NCBI GenBank assembly: GCA_027687465.1
Contig: JAQCQR010000010.1
Span: 1 to 64,000, forward strand
Origin: Coriobacteriaceae bacterium AF08-21
GTDB taxonomy: Bacteria > Actinomycetota > Coriobacteriia > Coriobacteriales > Coriobacteriaceae
Reading direction: 5' to 3'
DNA length: 64,000 nucleotides
Shown: one piece after another, positions 7,563-15,124 of the stretch
Layout of the letters: each line of letters opens with the position of its first letter
Numbering within the stretch: the stretch's first letter is position 1
Translations under genes and position numbers: made by a program
Notes under the pieces: generated by a model
Seen by the model: only the letters and a program-made list of their open reading frames with translations
Told to the model about the DNA's origin: nothing
Database searches by the model: none

Positions 7563-9590
7563 CTACGGGCGCTCGTTGGGGGCAAGGCGCTGCATCTTGC
7601 TCACGGCCTTAAACTTGGTGAACAGCGGCACGTACTCAAAGCTCACGTTGGAGTTCTCCAGGCCGTACCAGCGCGCGGGCGTGCCGGCGGCGCGGCGGAT
7701 GATGTACTTGAGCGTGATGGCCGTGCGCTCGCTCGGCTCCACGTCGCTTTCGGGCGCCAGCAGCTTGCGGATCATGACGAACTTGAACGTGCCAATGTTG
7801 CCCGGATCCTTATAGACCGAGTAGTCGTGCGTCTGCGACGGCAGCTCGCCGCTAGCAGCCAGGTCCTGAACAACTTGGCGCAGGTAGGCATTGACGCGTT
7901 GGTTAATCTTGTAGCCCAGGTACAGATGCACGCGGAACACGTAGTCGGTGCCGAACGTCTCGACCGAATAGGCAAAGGTATGCGGCTCGTCCATGGTCTC
8001 GACGTTCACGAACCACCAGGCGCGAGCGCGCTTGGGATGCTTGTCCAAGATCGAGTAGACAATGTCGCGGTCGATGTAGTCGGTATGGGTGTCCTTGGTC
8101 AGGTACACGATGTTGTCGCTCATGCGCTCGTAACGGTCGTCGTCGCGCAGGCGCTTGAGCTGCGGCAGATAGCTGCGCAGCGGCAGCAGCGTAAACTGGC
8201 GCTGTTCGACCGCCGTGCCGTTGTACCAGCACACCATAATGCCCATGATGAGTGCAGCCATGAGGATGGTGAAGTAGCCGCCGTGGAAGAACTTGGTGAG
8301 TGAGCTCACGAAGAAGAAGCCTTCGAGCAAAAGGAAGAAGGCCGCGAAGATCCACGGAGCAACCTTGAGCTTGCGCTCCTCGTGCAGGTAGAAGAAGAGC
8401 AGCAGCGTGGTGCACATCATAGTCAGCGTAATGGCAAGGCCGTAGGCGGCTTCCATATGAGCCGAGTTCTGGAACAGCAGCACCACGATGACGCAGCCGA
8501 CAAGCATGACGTTGTTGACCATGGGGATGTAGAGCTGGCCTTTGGTCTCGGCCGGATAGAAGACCTGCATGTGCGGCATGAGGTCCAGGCGACTGGCCTC
8601 GGACACCAGCGAGAACGCGCCGGTAATGAGCGCCTGCGAGGCAATGATGGCCGCGATGGTTGAAAGGCCGACGGCAAACGGACGCAGGCCCGGGGCGAGC
8701 ATCTGGTAGAACGGGTTAAGGTCGGCAATGCCCATGAGCTCGGGGTTGGCAGCGTTGTTCATAAGCCAAGCGCCCTGGCCCATATAGGACAGCAGCAAGC
8801 AGCACTTAACGAACGGCCAGGTGGCGTAAATGTTGCCGCGACCCACATGGCCCATGTCGGAGTAGAGCGCCTCGGCACCGGTGGTGGCGAGGAAGCAGCT
8901 GCCCAGAATCATGATGCCCGCGTGGTTGTTGGGGCTCAGCAAAAAGGCGATGCCGCGCACCGGGTTGAGGCACAGCAGCACGGCGGGGTGCTGGAAGACA
9001 AAGAACAGACCCGTGCCGCCCAGGAACAGGAACCACAGCGTCATGATGGGGCCAAAGGCGTGACCGATCTTGGCCGTGCCGATGCGCTGCACCAAGAAGA
9101 GCGCAATGATGATGGCGAGCGTGATGGCGACAACGCGGCCCTGGTCATCCCCGAGCACGGCGTGAACCGCAGGGATGGTGCGCAGGCCCTCGATGGCCGT
9201 GGTAACGGTAACAGCCGGCGTCAGGATGCCGTCGGCGAGCAGCGCGGCGCCACCCAGCATGGCGGGGATGATAAGCCACTTGCCGCAACGCTTGACCAGG
9301 CTGTACAGGGCAAAGATACCGCCCTCGCCGTGGTTGTCGGCGCGCAGCGAGATCAGCACGTACTTGACGGTCGTCAGCAGCGTGACCGTCCACACGACAA
9401 GGGAGAGCGCGCCAAGCACGAACTCCTCCGTCACACTTCCGATGCCGCCGTTGCCGGCAACGAGCGCCTTGGTTACATACATAGGGCTGGTGCCGATATC
9501 GCCGTACACCACGCCCAGCGTGACGAGCATCGCCGAGATGCTCACAGGAATCGCAGCGTGCGAGGCTGCCTCCTTGGCCTTTTGTTCCAT
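7563..9590 (-). CDS. kup: Kup/HAK/KT family potassium uptake protein
   Basis: A 675-residue K+ transporter of the KUP family, acting in the cytoplasmic membrane as a K+/H+ symporter. The family signature LGVVYGDIGTSPMYV lies at the first transmembrane helix. About twelve hydrophobic helices follow, including GGTGLFFVFQHPAVL and a FLATTGAEALYSDMGHVG loop, then a cytoplasmic C-terminal domain from about residue 450. Length matches Kup (620-680). The ATG at 9590 has GGAGG ten bases upstream, so the in-frame TTG at 9608 is not needed. The downstream small protein, kinase and response regulator are on the same strand, which suggests that this transporter is the one regulated by the KdpDE-like pair. 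Confidence 0.95.
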   Translation of the reverse strand: MEQKAKEAASHAAIPVSISAMLVTLGVVYGDIGTSPMYVTKALVAGNGGIGSVTEEFVLGALSLVVWTVTLLTTVKYVLISLRADNHGEGGIFALYSLVKRCGKWLIIPAMLGGAALLADGILTPAVTVTTAIEGLRTIPAVHAVLGDDQGRVVAITLAIIIALFLVQRIGTAKIGHAFGPIMTLWFLFLGGTGLFFVFQHPAVLLCLNPVRGIAFLLSPNNHAGIMILGSCFLATTGAEALYSDMGHVGRGNIYATWPFVKCCLLLSYMGQGAWLMNNAANPELMGIADLNPFYQMLAPGLRPFAVGLSTIAAIIASQALITGAFSLVSEASRLDLMPHMQVFYPAETKGQLYIPMVNNVMLVGCVIVVLLFQNSAHMEAAYGLAITLTMMCTTLLLFFYLHEERKLKVAPWIFAAFFLLLEGFFFVSSLTKFFHGGYFTILMAALIMGIMVCWYNGTAVEQRQFTLLPLRSYLPQLKRLRDDDRYERMSDNIVYLTKDTHTDYIDRDIVYSILDKHPKRARAWWFVNVETMDEPHTFAYSVETFGTDYVFRVHLYLGYKINQRVNAYLRQVVQDLAASGELPSQTHDYSVYKDPGNIGTFKFVMIRKLLAPESDVEPSERTAITLKYIIRRAAGTPARWYGLENSNVSFEYVPLFTKFKAVSKMQRLAPNERP

Positions 9591-9717
9591 AAGCCGGTTT
9601 CCTCCCAACTTTAATGTTCGAAGGAATTATAGGTAATCGGCCCATGTTTGAATGGCACTGTTTTCCCAGCTAAATAAACATTTATACGGCCTTTAGGCCA
9701 CCTCGGCGATATGGAAT

Positions 9718-9747
9718 GTGACAAAGGGACTGTCCCTTTGCCACATC
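9718..9747. repeat. REP-like palindrome, GGGACTGTCCC family
   Basis: ACAAAGGGACTGTCCCTTTG is an almost perfect palindrome followed by CCACAT. A second copy is at 46001-46026. It shares the GGGACWG core with the other REP-like families in this window. It sits directly behind the nitroreductase stop codon. Confidence 0.65.
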
Positions 9748-9757
9748 ACCGCATTCG

Positions 9758-10627
9758 TTACTTGCCGAGCCAGTTTTTGAACCACCACTCCATGGAACGG
9801 CTCATCTCGGCCATAAAGGGGCTCGTGTGCTTGCGGGTGTAGATATCCACCACGCGCTCGCCCACCTCGCGTGCGTGCGGGCGAAACATCGCGTCCATCT
9901 CGGCCACCTGCGCGTCCATGGTCGCGGCATCCGCGCGGCAGTAGCGCTCCTCGTGCACCAGGTTCACCACGGGGTGCGCGATTGCCGGGCGCTCCTTACG
10001 GGGCGTGCCGATGATGAGCATCGACAGCGGCATGGTATAGGGCGGCAGATCGAGCAGCTCGGCAACTTCCTCGGCATTCTCGACGATATCACCGATATAG
10101 CAGCTCCCCAAGCCCAGAGCCTCGGCGGCAACCACGACGTTTTGCGCGGCGATCACGGCGTCTTGGGCCGCGATGGCAAAGTCGCCCAAACCCGGCGCGC
10201 GGCGGGGCGCCTTGCCCGTGCGCTCGACAAACTCGGGCTCAAAGCAGCCCACGTGCTCAAACAGATCGATCCACTTGGCATAATCGACCACAAATATTAG
10301 TGCCCAGGGCGCCTTGGCGATCATGGGCTGGTGGTCGCACAGGTCGGCCAGACGATCGAGCGTGGCCTGCTCGCGGATGCTCACGATGGAATACATCATC
10401 ATGGCGCCTGCCGACGGCGCACGGCTCGCCGCATGCAGAATCGCCGCCCGCTGCTCGTCGGTCACCGCCACGGGACGATCGCTGTCATCGCGCGCGAAGG
10501 CGCGCGTAGACGAACGGTGCTCCAAAATGTCCAGCACCGCGTTGCCCGTAGTCTCGACCGGATAGCCGCCCGCGTCCATGCCGGCACCCACGTCGCCCGC
10601 ACTCGTCATACAAACCCGCTCGTTCAT
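9758..10627 (-). CDS. Nitroreductase family protein (FMN-dependent)
   Basis: A 289-residue flavoprotein oxidoreductase of the nitroreductase superfamily. The N-terminal FMN-binding motif is HRSSTRAFARD, then HAASRAPSAGAMMMYS. A central helix is IAAQNVVVAAEALGLGSCYIGD, and the strand MLIIGTPRKERPA follows. Length is at the long end for the family because of a C-terminal extension of about 60 residues ending MEWWFKNWLGK, which may be a dimer arm. The N-terminal 30 residues before the domain are poorly conserved, and the start at 10627 has GAGG upstream. The electron acceptor cannot be predicted. No partner gene is adjacent, since the neighbours are kup and a sulfatase. Confidence 0.85.
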   Translation of the reverse strand: MNERVCMTSAGDVGAGMDAGGYPVETTGNAVLDILEHRSSTRAFARDDSDRPVAVTDEQRAAILHAASRAPSAGAMMMYSIVSIREQATLDRLADLCDHQPMIAKAPWALIFVVDYAKWIDLFEHVGCFEPEFVERTGKAPRRAPGLGDFAIAAQDAVIAAQNVVVAAEALGLGSCYIGDIVENAEEVAELLDLPPYTMPLSMLIIGTPRKERPAIAHPVVNLVHEERYCRADAATMDAQVAEMDAMFRPHAREVGERVVDIYTRKHTSPFMAEMSRSMEWWFKNWLGK

Positions 10628-10841
10628 CGCCTCATCCTCGCCATTTCTTTAAGAAGCCTTTACGTTTCCGTGTAATTCCCGTCCATTATCGCGCAGGTCG
10701 CCACTACATTGCGCCACACCGCCACACGTGCGCGTTAATATGGCTGGTTGTTGTGCGCAGCCACCAATTGCAGCGCATATCTTGGTAACAATCGGGTAAA
10801 CCCCCGCTTTCGTAGGTTTTAAGTTTGTGAGGAGTCTCAGC

Positions 10842-13142
10842 ATGTTCGCTGCCGCCATCTCGCTCGTCGGTCTTGCGGCGACCGTCTACCTTGTCTTGCG
10901 CGAGGCCAAGGCCATTCGCGCACAGTCGGGCACCGTCGCCAAAGGCGCCATCGCCTGGAGTGTCGCCTTCGGCCTGTTCCAGCTCTTTTTGACCATTTGG
11001 GGCGCCATTGGCCTCGTCGCCCAAAACGAGCCGCTCGCCTTTGTGATGCTCATCCTGACCAACGCCATCCTTACCGGATGCGCCTGGGCCAGCATTGCCC
11101 GCGACCGCATCGCCCCGCGCGTCTTTGCGTTCGCCGGGTCCGATGCCCCCGTCCCCACCGGCAAGCTCGCCCGCCTGCGCGGAGCCTTTGTGGGCAAACC
11201 GCTCGTCGCCGCCGTCCTGTGCCTGCTGCTCGCCGGCGTCTTTGCGCTGCTGGGCATGGAGGTCTCGTCCAACCACGACTTTACCTGGGTCTACCCCCTG
11301 TGCATCCTGCTCGAGTGGGCCATCATCGCCACACTCATGACTGGCTTGTTCTTCCTATTCCAGCGCCACGGCGCAGCTCCCGCGGTCCTGGCCTTTGCCC
11401 TCTTTGTCCTGGGCATTGCCGAGTTCTTTGTCATCACGTTTAAATCCATGCCCATCCAGCCGGGCGACCTTTCGGCCATCTCCACCGCCGCCGCAGTCGC
11501 CGGCACCGGCTACACCTTCTCGATCTCGCTGTTCTGCGTGCTATCCATGGGCTTTACCGCCATCGCCATGCTGCTGTGCGAGTACGCCGGCCTGGTCGCG
11601 CCGCACCGTCAGAAGGGCGCCGCCAACGCCAAGCGCATGTTGCTCACCAACCTGCTCGTGGCGGTGCTGTGCCTGGGCGGCGTGACCGCGCATGTCACGC
11701 TCATCGACTACTACAACACCCTCGGCATCACCGTCTACACCTGGCGTCCGCTCGAGAGCTACTGGCGCGAGGGCTATCTGCCTGCCTTTATTAGCGCGGC
11801 ACAGTCCATCAAGCCGCCCAAACCCGCCGGCTACTCCGTCGACGATGCCAAGGCCACGCTCAAAAAGTACGCCAAGGCCTACGACAAGTCCGACGCGGCC
11901 AAGAGCGACGAACGCGCCGCCGCCCAGGAGCAGTTCGACAGCGAGAAGCCCACGGTCATCGCCATCATGAACGAGACGTTCTCGGATCTGTCGATCTACC
12001 AGAACATGCGCGCCGGCTACGAGGGTCCGCAGTACTTTAAGAGCCTGTCCAACTGCCTCAGCCGCGGCAAGCTCTATGTGAGCGCCTACGGCGGCGGTAC
12101 CGCCAATACCGAGTTTGAGTTTATGACCGGCAACTCCATGGCCAACCTGGGCTCAGGCGTGTACCCCTACACCATCTACAACATGGAAACGACTGGGAAC
12201 CTGGCAGAGCAGTTCAAGTCGCTCGGATATTCCACCACGGCCATGCACCCCAACCACGCCACCAACTGGAACCGCGAGAACGTCTATAAGGACTTTGGCT
12301 TTGACCAGTTCCTGTCCATCAACGATTTCCAGGGCGCCGATACCCTGCGCGGCATGGTGACCGACCAGGCTACCTACGACAAGATTCTGGAGCTGCTCGA
12401 CCAGAACGCCGATCCGCAGTTTATCTTCGACGTGACCATGCAGAACCACTCAGGCTACGACACGGGTCTGGTGCCGATCGACAAGCAGATGCACCTCAAC
12501 ATCGACACGACCGATCTGGACGCCAAGACCGTCGAGGACGGCACGCTGTCCGATGTCGACGAGTACGTCTCGTGCATCGAGCAGTCCGACCAGGCGCTTC
12601 GCTACTTCCTTAACGCCTTGAGCAAGCTCGACCGCAAGGTGGTCGTGGTGTTCTGGGGCGACCACCAGCCGTTCTTCCCGTCCAAGTTCAACGATAAGTG
12701 GTTTACCGGCGAGGACGACGCCACGCACCAGGAGCGCTTGTGGCAGACCGACTACATCATCTGGGCTAACTACGACGTCGCCGGCTGCGACCAGACGAGC
12801 GAGGTCGACGACCTGTCCACCAACTACCTGTCCACCCAGCTGATGCAGCTGATCGGCGCCCCGCTGACCGACTACCAGAAAGCGCATATGACGCTGCGCG
12901 AGTCGCTGCCCGCCATCAACTCCGTGGGCTACGAGGACGCCAGCCTGCGCTGGGCGCTCTCCTCCAACGTCACCGGTGACGACGCCGCTGCCGCAGCCGC
13001 CACCAAGGCGCGCGAGGATTACGCCAAGATGCAGTACTACGAGATGTTCCGCGACGGCAAGAACGTCTATACGGAGCACTTCCAGACCGAGGCCAACGAG
13101 ACCGACCCCAACCTAGCGCCGGGCACGACCAAGATCAAGTAG
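10842..13142 (+). CDS. LTA synthase family membrane sulfatase (phosphoglycerol transferase)
   Basis: A 766-residue membrane enzyme of the LtaS/phosphoglycerol transferase family, which moves glycerol-phosphate units onto cell-surface polymers outside the membrane. About seven hydrophobic helices occupy residues 1-320, broken by charged loops. The extracellular sulfatase-like domain follows: IAIMNETFSDL with the metal-binding Glu, GGGTANTEFEFMTG with the nucleophilic Thr near residue 420, AMHPNHATNWNRENVY and VVVFWGDHQPFF with the late Asp-His pair. The ATG at 10842 has AGGAG eight bases upstream, so the in-frame GTG at 10827 is not used. The product may be a lipoteichoic-acid-like or glycolipid polymer, and the true substrate in Coriobacteriia is not known from sequence. 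Confidence 0.88.
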   Translation: MFAAAISLVGLAATVYLVLREAKAIRAQSGTVAKGAIAWSVAFGLFQLFLTIWGAIGLVAQNEPLAFVMLILTNAILTGCAWASIARDRIAPRVFAFAGSDAPVPTGKLARLRGAFVGKPLVAAVLCLLLAGVFALLGMEVSSNHDFTWVYPLCILLEWAIIATLMTGLFFLFQRHGAAPAVLAFALFVLGIAEFFVITFKSMPIQPGDLSAISTAAAVAGTGYTFSISLFCVLSMGFTAIAMLLCEYAGLVAPHRQKGAANAKRMLLTNLLVAVLCLGGVTAHVTLIDYYNTLGITVYTWRPLESYWREGYLPAFISAAQSIKPPKPAGYSVDDAKATLKKYAKAYDKSDAAKSDERAAAQEQFDSEKPTVIAIMNETFSDLSIYQNMRAGYEGPQYFKSLSNCLSRGKLYVSAYGGGTANTEFEFMTGNSMANLGSGVYPYTIYNMETTGNLAEQFKSLGYSTTAMHPNHATNWNRENVYKDFGFDQFLSINDFQGADTLRGMVTDQATYDKILELLDQNADPQFIFDVTMQNHSGYDTGLVPIDKQMHLNIDTTDLDAKTVEDGTLSDVDEYVSCIEQSDQALRYFLNALSKLDRKVVVVFWGDHQPFFPSKFNDKWFTGEDDATHQERLWQTDYIIWANYDVAGCDQTSEVDDLSTNYLSTQLMQLIGAPLTDYQKAHMTLRESLPAINSVGYEDASLRWALSSNVTGDDAAAAAATKAREDYAKMQYYEMFRDGKNVYTEHFQTEANETDPNLAPGTTKIK

Positions 13143-13172
13143 CGACTAGCTGCGAGTTCATAACTGAAACGC

Positions 13173-13296
13173 CTGTCCGGGCGGAGGCATATAAGGTTCC
13201 CTGCTCGGACAGTCCTGCGCAAGACGGAGGCCACATTAAGTGGCCTCCTTTGCGTGCGGAACTCGCGATGAACCTTATATGCCTCCGCCCGGACAG
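13173..13296. repeat. Long nested hairpin, family A copy 1
   Basis: Arms of about 25 bp (13173-13199 with 13270-13296) enclose conserved internal strands TCCTGCGCAAGAC and TTGCGTGCGGAACTCGCGAT, and an inner 9-bp hairpin GGAGGCCAC/GTGGCCTCC with loop ATTAA. It lies 30 bases after the sulfatase stop. The reverse-complement sister copy is at 13709-13831, with different arms. A third copy of the inner hairpin alone is at 13352-13376. Confidence 0.8.
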
Positions 13297-13383
13297 ACGC
13301 CCTGTTGCTGGAGCGCGGCTTGTCATGGGGGTACCCGCAACATATATAAGTTGAAGGCCACATTAAGTGGCCTTCTTTGTATT

Positions 13384-13713
13384 CGGAAAGTGTGTCCCGG
13401 AATCTGCCTTCGGAATGGGACGCAGTTTCCGCTTGAGGGCCTGTTGGGAAAGCGCATCCCACTTCAAGAGTAAATTCCGGGTCGCACTTTCCGCTAAGGC
13501 TCTCAACCGGAAAGTGCATCCCATTCCAAGCCTTAATTCCGGGACGTAGTTTCCGGACAAGACATCAACCGGAAAGTGGGGACCACTCTGAGCGCCGATT
13601 CTGGGACACACTTTTCGAAACCCCGCCCATCCGGAAAGCCCGTCCCACTCCGTATACATCCAGGCATGAAATCATCAGCTTATTAGGCCTTCTATCAATA
13701 AAGAGACACCCTC
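13384..13713. repeat. 62-bp tandem hairpin array, left copy
   Basis: About four and a half tandem units of 62 bases. Each unit has a 14-base linker, a CGGAAAGTGCATCCC-like half and an inverted GGGACGYAGTTTCCG-like half, so every unit can fold. The array ends with a conserved tail ATCAGCTTATTAGGCCTTC and ATCAATAAAG. The whole 330-base block recurs in the same orientation and linker order at 23096-23424, on the other side of the SipW/TasA-like operon. No ORF is supported in it. Confidence 0.85.
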
Positions 13714-13831
13714 CCGGGCGGCGGGCACGAAGTTCATCGCGAGTTCCGCACGCAAAGAAGGCCACTTAATGTGGCCTTCGTCTTGCGCAGGACTGTAGAG
13801 CAGGGAACTTCGTGCCCGCCGCCCGGGAGGG
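13709..13831. repeat. Long nested hairpin, family A copy 2 (inverted)
   Basis: A perfect 27-bp arm pair (13709-13735 with 13805-13831) surrounds the reverse complement of the family A core seen at 13173-13296. The inner hairpin is GAAGGCCAC/GTGGCCTTC. The core strands are nearly identical between copies, but the outer arms are unrelated in sequence and still pair. It sits 21 bases beyond the stop of the last gene of the surface-fibre operon. Confidence 0.8.
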
Positions 13832-13852
13832 CGTTGCGTTTAGAAGATGAAC

Positions 13853-14551
13853 CTAGCGCTTATCCCTCCGGGACAAAAGAAGTGCGGCTATAAATGCGAT
13901 GATTGCAAGTGTCAGCAACACCAAAAGCAACGTGAGCGTGTTGTCGCCTGTTGCCACCAGACCAAGCAAACCGGGCTTCTTGCTGTCAGCAGACTGCATG
14001 GGGATCTTCTCGCCATCGTCCTCGGCGGTGATTTCCCAGCGAATGGTCTTGTTTGCGTCGGCAACTTCGTTGCCCACCGATGTCGGAACGTTTAGCTGCA
14101 AATTAAGCACCGTGCTGCCATCGCTCGTAAACGTGGCGATTTGCGTGGGATAAGCGAACACGCTGCCCGGTGTTCCCGTCTGGAGCCAGCCTGCAGACGC
14201 ATCGCCCGCCGACGCCGTTAAGGTAATGGGCGACAGCAGGCGTGCCGTCTCGTGATCGACAACGGCCCGCACAAACACGCGTACCTGGGACTTTACACCC
14301 GTGGCACGAACCTCAATCTGCTGCTCGCGCACATCGCCGGGCATTAGATCTTTAAAGGCGGGAAACAGATCGGGCTCCCCCGAGGAGCCCGTCGCCCCCG
14401 AGACCGTCAGCTGACGCGCATTTCCGTCATAGGCAATCGCGGTAGTATCGGCAAACGCACGGGCGGGAACAGCGAGCGCGACCACGCAGAAAATGGCCGC
14501 GACCATGCAACGCAAGGAGCGCGCAACACCTTTGCGAATTGGGAACGCCAT
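13853..14551 (-). CDS. Cell-wall-anchored subunit of the SipW/TasA-like operon
   Basis: A 232-residue secreted protein with an ordinary signal peptide (residues about 1-35, cleavage near ARAFA-DT). A beta-rich middle domain follows, similar in feel to TasA-family or DUF916-like domains. The C-terminal sorting region has LVATGDNT, then a hydrophobic helix (LTLLLVLLTLAIIAFIAAL) and SRRDKR. LVATG is a variant of the LPXTG/LAXTG sortase motif. The start has GGAGGT upstream and lies 2 bases after the preceding stop, so it is the last gene of the operon. The inference is that it fixes the fibre to the wall. No sortase gene is in the window. Similarity of the middle domain is a judgement, not a search result. 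Confidence 0.72.
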   Translation of the reverse strand: MAFPIRKGVARSLRCMVAAIFCVVALAVPARAFADTTAIAYDGNARQLTVSGATGSSGEPDLFPAFKDLMPGDVREQQIEVRATGVKSQVRVFVRAVVDHETARLLSPITLTASAGDASAGWLQTGTPGSVFAYPTQIATFTSDGSTVLNLQLNVPTSVGNEVADANKTIRWEITAEDDGEKIPMQSADSKKPGLLGLVATGDNTLTLLLVLLTLAIIAFIAALLLSRRDKR

Positions 14552-14553
14552 AC

Positions 14554-15123
14554 TTACGCACCTCCATGCGGCGGCACCAGCACGCCATCATTGACCGTGC
14601 AGTCCCATGCATCGCGCACGGCCTCATCGGGCGTCGCCTGGACCGCCTGAGTGGAGATATCAACGACAAGATTGCGACCTTTGGTTGTCTTGAGCTCGGT
14701 AACTCTATTAATGAGCACGCCGGTTTCACCGCCGGGAGCAACGGGCGACGTCCAGTAATAGAACCCGTCGCTCGCCTTAACCCAGTTATCAGCCGAGTTC
14801 GCGTCCGAGGCATCAGCCACGCTCCACGCAATCTCGTAATCCGCCTCCTCCTTCGGCTCCTCCCACAGGCGGGCACCGTTTCCATCCTGCCAGTAGATAT
14901 CCACTGCAGCACGAATATAGGCGGGCGCAGTACCCGTGTTCTGTGCCTTGACATCGCTTTTCACATTGCCGTTGAGCGTTTCCTGAACCGATGGCGTCAC
15001 CGATCCGATGGCGAACTGGTTGACCAGCACGCCCGTAACCGAAAGCCAGGCCAGCGTGCCTGCCGTACCGGCCAGGAGGATAACCCCCACCAGCAAGGCG
15101 ATGATGCGCTTGCGCTTGGACAT
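14554..15123 (-). CDS. SipW-dependent TasA/camelysin-like protein
   Basis: A 189-residue protein with the N-terminal signal typical of SipW substrates: a basic start MSKRKR, a hydrophobic stretch and AGTAGTLAWLSVTGVLVNQF followed by AIGSV. This matches the pattern of the other two substrates in the operon. The mature part carries the ribbon-like motif NTGTAPAYIRAAVDIYW, in which the downstream domain of TasA/camelysin-type proteins usually describes exposure of neighbouring subunits, and DGFYYWTSPVAPGGETGVLI. The start is one base beyond the stop of the giant gene, with AAGGAGGA inside that gene's end. Probable role: minor fibre subunit or assembly factor. Confidence 0.78.
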   Translation of the reverse strand: MSKRKRIIALLVGVILLAGTAGTLAWLSVTGVLVNQFAIGSVTPSVQETLNGNVKSDVKAQNTGTAPAYIRAAVDIYWQDGNGARLWEEPKEEADYEIAWSVADASDANSADNWVKASDGFYYWTSPVAPGGETGVLINRVTELKTTKGRNLVVDISTQAVQATPDEAVRDAWDCTVNDGVLVPPHGGA

Positions 15124-15124
15124 G

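Noticed and set aside
13363..13659. Short ORFs across the left 62-bp array (for example 98 codons, minus strand)
   Set aside because: They arise from a 62-base period that does not keep frame, and the homologous right array has different ORFs.
13384..13713. CRISPR array at the tandem repeats (also considered at 23096 and 24226)
   Set aside because: The 62-bp units have linkers that are homologous between the two arrays and lack unique spacers. The 23-bp iterons have no spacers at all, and no cas genes are present.
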